64,000 nt of DNA, taken from the NCBI RefSeq assembly GCF_000429425.1, contig NZ_AUBV01000004.1:372001-436000 (forward strand). The letters run 5' to 3'. The notes beneath the pieces are model-generated. The model made no database searches and was not told where the DNA came from. It worked only from the letters and a program-made list of their open reading frames with translations. The position numbers were made by a program, and so were the translations under genes. Origin of the DNA: Algoriphagus mannitolivorans DSM 15301 (lineage in GTDB: Bacteria; Bacteroidota; Bacteroidia; Cytophagales; Cyclobacteriaceae). This document shows positions 34,093 through 41,987 of this stretch, piece after piece (within the stretch, counting starts at the first letter, position 1; every line of letters begins with the position of its first letter).

Positions 34093-34518
34093 ATGGCGAT
34101 TAATTTCTTTACCGAGGACGTCCCCTTCAAACTTTCTGATAAACTCAAACGAAAGAAATGGCTTAAGGAAATTGCCAATTCTGAAAATTTCAAAATAGGG
34201 GAGCTCAATTACATCTTCTGCTCAGATGAATATCTGTACCAGATTAATGTAGACTACCTTTCCCATCATACCTATACTGATATCATCACCTTTGATAATT
34301 CAGAAGAAGAGGAATTCATAGAAGGGGATATATTCATCAGTGTGGATCGGGTAAAAGAAAACGCAATCAAACTTAGCCAACCAGAAGAAAAGGAATTAAG
34401 CAGGGTAATCTCCCATGGCTTATTTCATCTGATGGGTTACAAAGACAAAACCAAAGAGCAGGCTTCTACAATGCGAATCAAAGAAGAATCTGCAATTAAA
34501 AAATATCAGGAAATGTAA
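34093..34518 (+). CDS. ybeY: Endoribonuclease YbeY (rRNA maturation)
   Basis: 16S rRNA maturation and ribosome quality-control RNase (141 aa). The zinc motif reads SHGLFHLMGYKDKTKEQ: the first two His of the family's HGxxHLxGYDH are present, and the third is replaced by Lys-Asp in GYKDKT. I believe this variant is usual in Bacteroidota, where the Asp may coordinate the metal. The DIITFD motif is present upstream. It lies directly before the parS sites and mnmG. Confidence 0.92.
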   Translation: MAINFFTEDVPFKLSDKLKRKKWLKEIANSENFKIGELNYIFCSDEYLYQINVDYLSHHTYTDIITFDNSEEEEFIEGDIFISVDRVKENAIKLSQPEEKELSRVISHGLFHLMGYKDKTKEQASTMRIKEESAIKKYQEM

Positions 34519-34519
34519 A

Positions 34520-34535
34520 CGTTCCACGTGAAACA
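34520..34535. promoter_or_regulatory. parS: parS site 1
   Basis: CGTTCCACGTGAAACA matches the ParB-binding consensus TGTTNCACGTGAAACA at all but the first base. It begins two bases after the ybeY stop codon. Confidence 0.88.
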
Positions 34536-34567
34536 TGTTCGAATAGATTGGCAATTTCTGATTCAAC

Positions 34568-34583
34568 TGTTCCACGTGAAACA
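34568..34583. promoter_or_regulatory. parS: parS site 2
   Basis: TGTTCCACGTGAAACA matches TGTTNCACGTGAAACA at every position. Same orientation as site 1 and 48 bases from it, 17 bases before the mnmG start. Confidence 0.93.
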
Positions 34584-34600
34584 CTAACAGAAAATATACC

Positions 34601-36466
34601 ATGTTTCCAAAATACGATGTGATAGTAGTGGGAGCTGGGCATGCTGGTTGTGAAGCCGCACATGCTGCAGCAAAGATGGGTTCAAAGGTATTATTGTGTA
34701 CCATGAACATGAACACTATTGCGCAAATGTCCTGCAACCCTGCCATGGGCGGAGTGGCCAAAGGACAAATAGTTCGTGAAATTGATGCTCTCGGAGGAAT
34801 GTCTGGAATTATTTCAGACAAATCAATGATCCAGTTTCGAATGCTCAATAGATCTAAAGGGCCAGCAATGTGGTCCCCAAGATCTCAAAATGATCGAATG
34901 AGATTCGCAGAAGAATGGAGACTCGCTTTGGAGTATACACCAAATGTGGATTTTTGGCAAGAAATGATATCCGGACTTATCGTCAAAGATGGACGGGTAA
35001 AAGGCGTGCGAACAGCCATTGGACTGGAAATTGAAAGTAAATCTGTGGTTCTGACCAATGGAACATTCCTCAATGGAATTATTCATATCGGAGAAAAACA
35101 ATTTGGAGGAGGTAGAACAGGAGAATCTGCAGCAAAAGGAATCACTGAACAACTGGTGCAATTAGGTTTTGAGGCAGGAAGGATGAAAACCGGAACACCT
35201 CCTCGAGTAGATGGGAGAAGTTTGGATTATTCTAGAATGGAAGAACAATTTGGAGATGAAAACCCTGAAAAATTTTCCTATTTAGATTCTACACAACCAT
35301 TGAAAGAACAACGGTCTTGTTGGATCACTTACACGAACAAAGACGTCCACCAAACCTTGGAAACAGGATTTGACAGATCTCCAATGTTTAATGGAAGAAT
35401 TCAAGGCCTTGGACCGAGATACTGTCCGAGCATTGAAGATAAAATCAACCGATTTGCAGAAAGAGACCGCCATCAAATATTCGTCGAACCCGAAGGATGG
35501 AATACAGTAGAGATCTATGTCAATGGATTTTCAACCTCACTTCCTGAAGACGTTCAGTACAAAGCACTTCGAAAAATCGAAGGATTTGAAAATGCAAAGA
35601 TGTTCAGACCCGGTTATGCAATAGAGTATGACTTCTTTCCACCAACTCAATTAAAGCAGACTTTAGAAACCAAAATCATAGAAAATCTATATTTCGCAGG
35701 CCAAATCAATGGTACTACTGGATATGAAGAAGCAGCTTCTCAAGGCTTAATCGCAGGAATCAACGCAAGTTTGAAAACCCAGGAAAAAGATCCATTTATC
35801 TTAAAACGTTCTGATGCCTACATCGGAGTATTAATAGATGATTTGATCAACAAGGGTACAGAAGAGCCATATCGGATGTTTACCTCCAGAGCTGAATTTA
35901 GACTATTACTAAGGCAAGACAATGCAGATTTGAGATTGACAGAAATGGGTCATGAAATTGGTCTGGCATCTGAAGAAAGACATCAGAAAATGCTGGAGAA
36001 AAAATCCAATACCGCTAAACTGCTAAATGATCTCAAACAAAAAAGATTCAGCCCTGATTCGATCAATTCAGCTCTGGAGGATATAGGAACCGCTACAATT
36101 TCAGAAAAAACAAGTGCAGAAAAACTCCTTAAGAGACCACAAATCGGAATGGAACATTTGAAAAATATCCATGAAGAATTGAAGACTTATCTGGAGAAAT
36201 ACCCGAAAGAAGTTCTCGAACAAGCCGAAGTTCAAATAAAATACGATAGCTACATCGAAAAAGAGCAGCAGATGGTAGAGAAGCTTTCTAATATGGAAAA
36301 CTTCAGAATTCCACATAAATTCGATTATTTAGCCATTACGGCATTATCAGCTGAAGGAAGACAAAAGCTTAACAAAATAAGACCCGAAACATTGGGACAA
36401 GCTTCAAGAATTAGCGGAGTTTCTCCATCAGATTTATCCATTTTAACAGTCTATTTAGGAAGGTAA
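34601..36466 (+). CDS. mnmG: tRNA uridine-5-carboxymethylaminomethyl modification enzyme MnmG
   Basis: FAD-dependent subunit of the MnmEG complex that modifies U34 of certain tRNAs (621 aa, normal length). N-terminal FAD motif VVGAGHAGCEAA, then TMNMNTIAQMSCNPAMGG and GTFLNGIIHIGEKQFGGGR. The cysteine-containing GYEEAASQGLIAGINA and the C-terminal helical domain (AITALSAEGRQKLNKIRP) are present. In many bacteria mnmG (gidA) lies near oriC, and here two parS sites lie just upstream. It is followed two bases later by a methyltransferase gene. Confidence 0.97.
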   Translation: MFPKYDVIVVGAGHAGCEAAHAAAKMGSKVLLCTMNMNTIAQMSCNPAMGGVAKGQIVREIDALGGMSGIISDKSMIQFRMLNRSKGPAMWSPRSQNDRMRFAEEWRLALEYTPNVDFWQEMISGLIVKDGRVKGVRTAIGLEIESKSVVLTNGTFLNGIIHIGEKQFGGGRTGESAAKGITEQLVQLGFEAGRMKTGTPPRVDGRSLDYSRMEEQFGDENPEKFSYLDSTQPLKEQRSCWITYTNKDVHQTLETGFDRSPMFNGRIQGLGPRYCPSIEDKINRFAERDRHQIFVEPEGWNTVEIYVNGFSTSLPEDVQYKALRKIEGFENAKMFRPGYAIEYDFFPPTQLKQTLETKIIENLYFAGQINGTTGYEEAASQGLIAGINASLKTQEKDPFILKRSDAYIGVLIDDLINKGTEEPYRMFTSRAEFRLLLRQDNADLRLTEMGHEIGLASEERHQKMLEKKSNTAKLLNDLKQKRFSPDSINSALEDIGTATISEKTSAEKLLKRPQIGMEHLKNIHEELKTYLEKYPKEVLEQAEVQIKYDSYIEKEQQMVEKLSNMENFRIPHKFDYLAITALSAEGRQKLNKIRPETLGQASRISGVSPSDLSILTVYLGR

Positions 36467-36467
36467 A

Positions 36468-37355
36468 ATGTCAGAAAGACTCACCAAATGCCCACTCTGT
36501 AAAAGTGGGCATTTTCTTAACCACCAAGAGCTAATCGATCATGCAGTCACCAAGGAGTCCTTTGTGATTTGTAAGTGTACCCAGTGCCAACTTTTATTTA
36601 CCAACCCAAGACCGGAAGAAACAGAAATAGCCCGGTATTATGAATTCCCGGAATATTTTTCCCACAATGATCAATCTTCTTCTTTAACTCAATTCATTTA
36701 TAACCTTGCACGAAAACAAAACATAAAGAAAAAGATCAATCTCATCGAGTCTTATAAAAACAGTGGTCGCTGGTTAGATTATGGCTGCGGTACAGGAGAA
36801 TTGCTTTCAGCAGCAAAGAATCGATCTTGGAAGGTCACAGGAATAGAACCGAATGAAAAAGCTAGAGGTTTGGCAAATGCTAAATTGGAAAATAAAGTCT
36901 TTCAGAGCATCGAGGAAATCAGAGAAACAAAGAAATTTGATGTGATTACCCTTTTCCATGTTATAGAACATATCCATTCCTTGAGAAAAACGATAAAATC
37001 ACTATTAAAACATTTAAAACCAGATGGTTACATCATTATTGCTGTACCAAATCCGGAATCTTGGGATGCATTAAAATATGGACCTTTCTGGGCAGGATGG
37101 GATGTACCTAGACATCTTTATCATTTCAACAAAACCTGCATCAAAGGCCTCGAAGAACTATTTACAATGAAGCTAATAGATGAGAAGCCCATGAAAATGG
37201 ATAGCTTCTACGTTTCTCTACTTTCAGAAGGCTATCAAAACCAAAAATCTCTTGGAAACTTTCTAAAAGGATTCACTTCCGGGATGCGTTCAAATATTGA
37301 GGCAAAAAAAACCAACAACTACTCCAGTAACATTTTCATTTTTCAAAAAAGGTGA
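36468..37355 (+). CDS. Class I SAM-dependent methyltransferase with N-terminal zinc ribbon
   Basis: 295-aa methyltransferase. The N-terminus has two cysteine pairs (CPLCKSG and CKCTQC) followed by LLFTNPRP, as in the zinc-ribbon C-methyltransferase group. The SAM-binding motif I is WLDYGCGTGELLSAA at about residues 103-117, followed by motif FHVIEHI. Target unknown; such proteins often act on sugar nucleotides or lipid-linked glycans. The next gene starts with GTG overlapping its stop, so the two are coupled. Confidence 0.83.
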   Translation: MSERLTKCPLCKSGHFLNHQELIDHAVTKESFVICKCTQCQLLFTNPRPEETEIARYYEFPEYFSHNDQSSSLTQFIYNLARKQNIKKKINLIESYKNSGRWLDYGCGTGELLSAAKNRSWKVTGIEPNEKARGLANAKLENKVFQSIEEIRETKKFDVITLFHVIEHIHSLRKTIKSLLKHLKPDGYIIIAVPNPESWDALKYGPFWAGWDVPRHLYHFNKTCIKGLEELFTMKLIDEKPMKMDSFYVSLLSEGYQNQKSLGNFLKGFTSGMRSNIEAKKTNNYSSNIFIFQKR

Positions 37356-39001
37356 ACAAGTTAAATTCAATAGTTTTAGCATTTCTGGTGTGCATCATCG
37401 CCTCTTGTGCGAAGCAAAGTACTCCTATGGGTGGACCTGTAGATAAGGATCCTCCCAAACTTCAGGAGTCTTTTCCCAAAAATGAAACCCTTAACATCAA
37501 ACCAGAAAAACTGACTTTGATATTTGATGAATATGTCAAATTGGATAATCCAAGCAAAGGCATAGTTATCACTCCGAGGATCAAAAAGGACGAAGTCATT
37601 TTCTCTTCAAACAAAAACACGATCACGGTTGAGCTCAATCAAGAGCTTGAGGAAAACACCACTTATGTTTTCGACTTTCAAAAAGCCGTAGTCGATATTT
37701 CAGAAGAAAACCCGGCAGAAAATCTGAAGCTGGTTTTTTCAACAGGAAACTCCATAGACAGCCTTACTCTAGAAGGAAAGGTTAATTACCTTTTTCCAGA
37801 TAGCAGATTGGAATACAAAAATGTGCTAGTAGGAGTGTATCCCATAGGTGATACCACAGACATCTTCACCGGAGCACCTTATTACCTCAGCCAAGTGGAT
37901 TCTTCAGGAAACTTTAAAATTTCCAATATTAAAAATGGATCTTACTTCGCTTACGCATGGAACGATGAAAATGGAAGCATAAAGGCAGAATACAAATCCG
38001 AAGCTTATGATTTTCTATTGGATACTCTCCATCTTGAACAGAATCTAAGCAATCTAGAATTTAATCTATCAAAAGCTGATTTCACTCCCATTAGAATCCT
38101 AAGAACAGGAAACTATGGGAGAAATTTTGATGTAATCCTGAATAAAAATCCAGTAAGTATTGATATAAAAAATGAATCAAAACAAATTGATTATCAATAC
38201 AATACATCAGATAAAAGAATAAGAATTTATCCAAAAAATAGCATCACCGATAGTACACAGTTTTCAATCCAACTGACAGATTCAGTAGGTTTTAAAATAG
38301 ACACTTTGATCTGGGCTAAATTTCCTGAAAGCGAACGAAAACCAGATAAACTGACCCTATCTGCAAATTCAGGTAGAAACTTTTACCGTCAAATGGAAAT
38401 GGAATTGACTTTCAACAAACCCATTTCCAAAATCAACACAGATTCTCTATATGTTCAATATGACAGTGCAGGAATAATCAGGATAGAACAATCCATGTTC
38501 CATTTTACAGATTCTGCAAGGAGAGATCTTTTGAAAATATCTCTTTCCATCCCAGATTCCATCAGTAAAGAAATTTTTACATTAAAAGCAGCAGATTCCA
38601 CATTCCTAGACTGGGAAAACCAATACAATGAAGCAGTCCTCTCGGCAAACTATAAAAAGATCAAAAGAGAGTCCCTGGCAGACGAAATAGCAGGAACCAT
38701 CATAGGTGCAAGCCCACCATATATCGTGCAGCTAATGGATTCCAAAGGCACTGTTTCACGTGAATTATTTATTCCTACCGGAAATACCTATTCCTTTAAA
38801 TTATTAGAGCCAGGAAACTACAAAATCCGAGTAATCGAAGATTTAAATGGTAACAAAAGATGGGATCCTGCCAATTTCACGCAACGAAGGAAGGCAGAAC
38901 CAGTCTTTTATTACACCAATCCAGAAACAAAAAATGAGCTCGTAATTAGGGCAGGATGGACCCTAACTGACCAGATTATTACTAAGAGTAAGGAAAATTA
39001 A
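37352..39001 (+). CDS. Ig-like-domain lipoprotein
   Basis: Large lipoprotein (549 aa) with GTG start and lipobox IIASC (about Cys19). An SbsA-type Ig-like domain follows at about 30-135 (DPPKLQESFPKNETLNI, IFDEYVKL, TTYVFDFQKAVVD). A second such domain appears near 330-440. A prealbumin-like turn (GNYKIRVIEDLNGNKRWDP) lies near the C-terminus. This architecture is common in Bacteroidota envelope proteins; function unknown. It is the last gene before the origin region and contains a near-parS sequence at 38752. Confidence 0.8.
   Translation: MNKLNSIVLAFLVCIIASCAKQSTPMGGPVDKDPPKLQESFPKNETLNIKPEKLTLIFDEYVKLDNPSKGIVITPRIKKDEVIFSSNKNTITVELNQELEENTTYVFDFQKAVVDISEENPAENLKLVFSTGNSIDSLTLEGKVNYLFPDSRLEYKNVLVGVYPIGDTTDIFTGAPYYLSQVDSSGNFKISNIKNGSYFAYAWNDENGSIKAEYKSEAYDFLLDTLHLEQNLSNLEFNLSKADFTPIRILRTGNYGRNFDVILNKNPVSIDIKNESKQIDYQYNTSDKRIRIYPKNSITDSTQFSIQLTDSVGFKIDTLIWAKFPESERKPDKLTLSANSGRNFYRQMEMELTFNKPISKINTDSLYVQYDSAGIIRIEQSMFHFTDSARRDLLKISLSIPDSISKEIFTLKAADSTFLDWENQYNEAVLSANYKKIKRESLADEIAGTIIGASPPYIVQLMDSKGTVSRELFIPTGNTYSFKLLEPGNYKIRVIEDLNGNKRWDPANFTQRRKAEPVFYYTNPETKNELVIRAGWTLTDQIITKSKEN
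38752..38767. promoter_or_regulatory. Degenerate parS-like site inside a gene
   Basis: TGTTTCACGTGAATTA agrees with TGTTNCACGTGAAACA at 14 of 16 positions. It lies in the coding sequence of the Ig-like lipoprotein, about 250 bases before the origin region. Confidence 0.5.
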
Positions 39002-39499
39002 TTCACAAAAACAGAGAATTTTTCTGTGGATAATCCAGTACAGAGCGGTGGATATTGGTGGAAATCTTTGGGACAATACAGGGGTTTTCCCCAAATGGAG
39101 TGAGTCTAAAACCGAAATCATTCATGAACATGGATAAGTCAAAGATTTTCCACAAAGAAAAATCCTACTATCCACAGAGAGATTACACACCGATTAATAT
39201 CAGGTAGAATTCCACATAAACTACCAATTTCCAATAAGTCATTATTTTTCAAAGATTTAAAAGTGGATAAACAGTGCATAACCTGTTAAGATAATCTTAG
39301 AAACCCTCGTAAGACTGTGGTTAACAATTTGAAGCTGCTTTGTCCACAAATCCACAGCCTTAATAACCTTAATAGATTTTCTTTAATAAATATTCTAATA
39401 GAATAAATAGTGTGTGGATTTGGTGGAAAAACGAGATTTGGCTTCATGTCGGGTTTTTAATTATCTTAATCAGCATAAACCCAATACCTGTTAAAAAAA
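39002..39499. other. oriC: Candidate chromosomal replication origin (oriC)
   Basis: A 498-base gene-free stretch with many DnaA-box-like 9-mers on both strands. An exact TGTGGATAA is at 39025-39033. One-mismatch boxes are at 39146 (TTTTCCACA), 39168 (CTATCCACA), 39262 (AGTGGATAA), 39273 (AGTGCATAA), 39316 (TGTGGTTAA) and 39340 (TTGTCCACA); looser ones are at 39047, 39129, 39348 and 39413. An AT-rich tract at 39357-39411 could be the unwinding element. parS sites and mnmG are within 5 kb. Hand counts show C over G on the left and G over C on the right. dnaA is not in the window. Confidence 0.85.
39357..39411. other. AT-rich tract, possible DNA unwinding element
   Basis: A 55-base stretch almost free of G and C, rich in TTAATA and TAATA words, directly next to the DnaA-box cluster of the candidate oriC. 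Confidence 0.6.
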
Positions 39500-41248
39500 A
39501 TGGAGCCAAGCCGATTATTCGATCTCATTTCCTACCAGATTTCTACTTATGAAAAAGAAGTTGCATTTGCTCAAAAACTGGATGGACAATGGAAAACCTA
39601 CTCATCCAGAGATGTAAAAGGAATTGTAGATAATCTCAGTCTTGGACTCCTGGCCATCAATATCGGAGAAGGCGATAAAGTTGCCATCATATCGGATAAT
39701 CGCCCGGAATGGAATTTTGTGGACTTGGCACTTCAGCAAATTGGAGCCATTTCTGTACCCATGTATCCCACCATCACGATCGAAGATTATTCCTATATCT
39801 TCAATCACGCCGATGTAAAGCTGATTTTTACGGGAAATGAGCTGATTACAGAAAAAGCCCAACAAGCGGCTGAAGGAAGGAAAATTTATTCTTTTGATGT
39901 GTTGGCAGGAATTGAGCACTGGTCTTCCCTGGAAGAAAAAGGTAAATCAGGTGATTTGGCCGTTTTAGAATCTTCAAAAGCCAAGGTAAAACCTGAGGAT
40001 TTGTTTACCATCATTTATACCTCAGGAACTACTGGAAAGCCGAAAGGAGTGATGCTTTCTCATTCCAATGTTTTATCCAATGTGATTTCAGTTTCTGACC
40101 GGTTTATCATTCCAAAAGGAGTTTCTACGGTTCTTAGCTTCCTTCCTCTTTGCCATATTTTCGAGAGAACAGCCTCCTTCTGTTTTATCCTAATGGGATT
40201 GTCAGTGTATTATGCTGAGAGTATGGATACCATTGGAGATAATCTCAAAGAAGTTAAACCCCATCTGTTCAATACTGTCCCAAGACTATTGGAAAAGGTT
40301 TATGATAAGATCGTCGCAAAAGGTTATGAGCTTACTGGGATCAAAAGAAGTTTATTCTTCTGGGCCCTTAATTTGGGATTAAGATATGAGCCGAACACTT
40401 CGATGGGAGCTTGGTATGATTTCCAACTAAAATTGGCTAACAAGCTGATTTTTTCGAAGTGGAGAGAGGCTTTGGGCGGAAATATTGCTCAAATCAACGT
40501 AGGTGCATCTGCCTTACAACCCAGATTGGCGAGAGTCTTTTGGGCTGCAGGGATCCGCGTATGCGAAGGGTATGGATTGACAGAAACCTCTCCTGTGGTC
40601 ACCGCATCTATCGGTACTCCCGAGGGAATCAGAATTGGATGGGTAGGAAAGCCAGTTTTGGACGTAGAAGTAAAAATTGCAGAGGACGGGGAAATTTTGG
40701 TCAAAGGGCCAAATGTCATGCAAGGGTACTATCGGGAACCCGAACTCACCGCAGAGGTACTTAAAAATGGTTGGTTCCATACGGGAGATATCGGGGAGTT
40801 TGACGGGGAATACCTCCGGATCACCGATAGGAAGAAAGAAATGTTCAAAACATCGGGTGGAAAATATGTTGCTCCCCAGGTTTTGGAAAATAAATTCAAA
40901 GAATCGCTCCTGATTGAGCAGCTCATGGTAGTAGGCGATGGCAGAAATTATCCTGCCGCATTGGTGGTTCCAAGTTTTGAGGGATTGAGAGATTTCTGCA
41001 AGCGAAAGGATATTCCTTATCTGACCGATACGGAAATGGTGAAAAAACCGGAAATCATGGAAAAATATCAGCAGGAGATAGAACACTACAATAAGTTTTT
41101 TGGAAAATGGGAGCAGGTGAAGCGGTTCAAATTGCTGGATAAATCCTGGTCCATTGAAACGGGTGAACTTACCCCAACGATGAAGTTGAAGCGTAAGGTC
41201 ATCCTACAAAAGTTTGATTCTCAGATTGAAGAACTCTACAAAAGTTAA
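39500..41248 (+). CDS. Long-chain fatty acid-CoA ligase (AMP-dependent synthetase)
   Basis: Activates fatty acids to acyl-CoA for beta-oxidation or lipid synthesis (582 aa). Adenylation motifs: TIIYTSGTTGKPKGVMLSH (P-loop), YGLTETSPV, WFHTGDIG and ITDRKKEMFKTSGGKYVAP. It belongs to the bacterial FadD15/long-chain group with LSFLPLCHIFER. It is the first gene to the right of the candidate oriC, 229 bases before the MarR regulator, and fits the downstream degradation operon. Chain-length preference cannot be told. Confidence 0.92.
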   Translation: MEPSRLFDLISYQISTYEKEVAFAQKLDGQWKTYSSRDVKGIVDNLSLGLLAINIGEGDKVAIISDNRPEWNFVDLALQQIGAISVPMYPTITIEDYSYIFNHADVKLIFTGNELITEKAQQAAEGRKIYSFDVLAGIEHWSSLEEKGKSGDLAVLESSKAKVKPEDLFTIIYTSGTTGKPKGVMLSHSNVLSNVISVSDRFIIPKGVSTVLSFLPLCHIFERTASFCFILMGLSVYYAESMDTIGDNLKEVKPHLFNTVPRLLEKVYDKIVAKGYELTGIKRSLFFWALNLGLRYEPNTSMGAWYDFQLKLANKLIFSKWREALGGNIAQINVGASALQPRLARVFWAAGIRVCEGYGLTETSPVVTASIGTPEGIRIGWVGKPVLDVEVKIAEDGEILVKGPNVMQGYYREPELTAEVLKNGWFHTGDIGEFDGEYLRITDRKKEMFKTSGGKYVAPQVLENKFKESLLIEQLMVVGDGRNYPAALVVPSFEGLRDFCKRKDIPYLTDTEMVKKPEIMEKYQQEIEHYNKFFGKWEQVKRFKLLDKSWSIETGELTPTMKLKRKVILQKFDSQIEELYKS

Positions 41249-41395
41249 GATTTAACTAATTTTCAAATAAATTTTATCTCAGAATATTTTTGGGAAAATT
41301 TAGTTTAAAAATCTATTTTATTCTGTAAATAGCTTTCATAATAATAATTTCAGATTATTATTTTATAAAACCTCTGTTTTTCAGTTTATAATTTG

Positions 41396-41439
41396 TGATG
41401 CATGCATAACTTTTTTTCAAAAATAGTATGCATGCATAC
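41396..41439. promoter_or_regulatory. Twin palindromic operator upstream of the MarR gene
   Basis: Two copies of a palindromic core ATGCATGCATA at 41398-41408 and 41428-41438. The second extends to a perfect 14-base palindrome GTATGCATGCATAC at 41426-41439. The offset is 30 bases, about three helical turns, so two dimers could bind the same face. The second copy ends 38 bases before the MarR start, a good place for autoregulation. Confidence 0.7.
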
Positions 41440-41477
41440 AAAATTTACTTAACTTAGGATGAACCATTTTTGGATGC

Positions 41478-41948
41478 ATGAATCCTATGAAAAGAGAAGA
41501 AACCGTTGACTATCACATCAAAAGCGCTTGGCATGCCATATCCCGCATGTACAATCAGCAAGCTGTGGAAGAAGGATTCACTACTGCGATCGGATTTGTT
41601 CTGATCAATATTAATTCCAAGGAAGGGACCCCTGCTACCAAAATTGCTCCCATGATTGGATTGGAAACTCGCAGTCTGACGAGGATGCTTAAAACCATGG
41701 AAGAAAAAGGATTGGTCTATAAAGAGGCCGATCCAAATGATAAGCGTTCGGTAAGAATTTTTCTCACCGAGGAAGGAAAGGCAAAAAAAGAAAGATCCAT
41801 TAACACCATCATGGACTTTAATCAGCAAATCCGGGAGGTCGTTTCGGAAAACGACTTGAAGACCTTTTTCGGAGTATTTGACAAAATCCAAATGGTCATC
41901 GACCAGATTAATGGAAGCAATGTCAACAAACCCATTTATGAACTTTAA
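41478..41948 (+). CDS. MarR family transcriptional regulator of the beta-oxidation operon
   Basis: Winged-helix MarR regulator (156 aa). The recognition region reads TKIAPMIGLETRSLTRMLKT and the wing VYKEADPNDKRSVRIFLTEEG. It heads the gene row MarR, FadJ-type, thiolase, acyl-CoA dehydrogenase, so it very probably represses this operon and responds to acyl-CoA or a fatty acid; the ligand is inference. Twin palindromes upstream are candidate operators. An alternative start is the Met at 41487 (MKREE). Confidence 0.9.
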   Translation: MNPMKREETVDYHIKSAWHAISRMYNQQAVEEGFTTAIGFVLININSKEGTPATKIAPMIGLETRSLTRMLKTMEEKGLVYKEADPNDKRSVRIFLTEEGKAKKERSINTIMDFNQQIREVVSENDLKTFFGVFDKIQMVIDQINGSNVNKPIYEL

Positions 41949-41987
41949 ACTCCTCCCGAAAGGGAGCTAAAATCAAAACCCAAAAAA

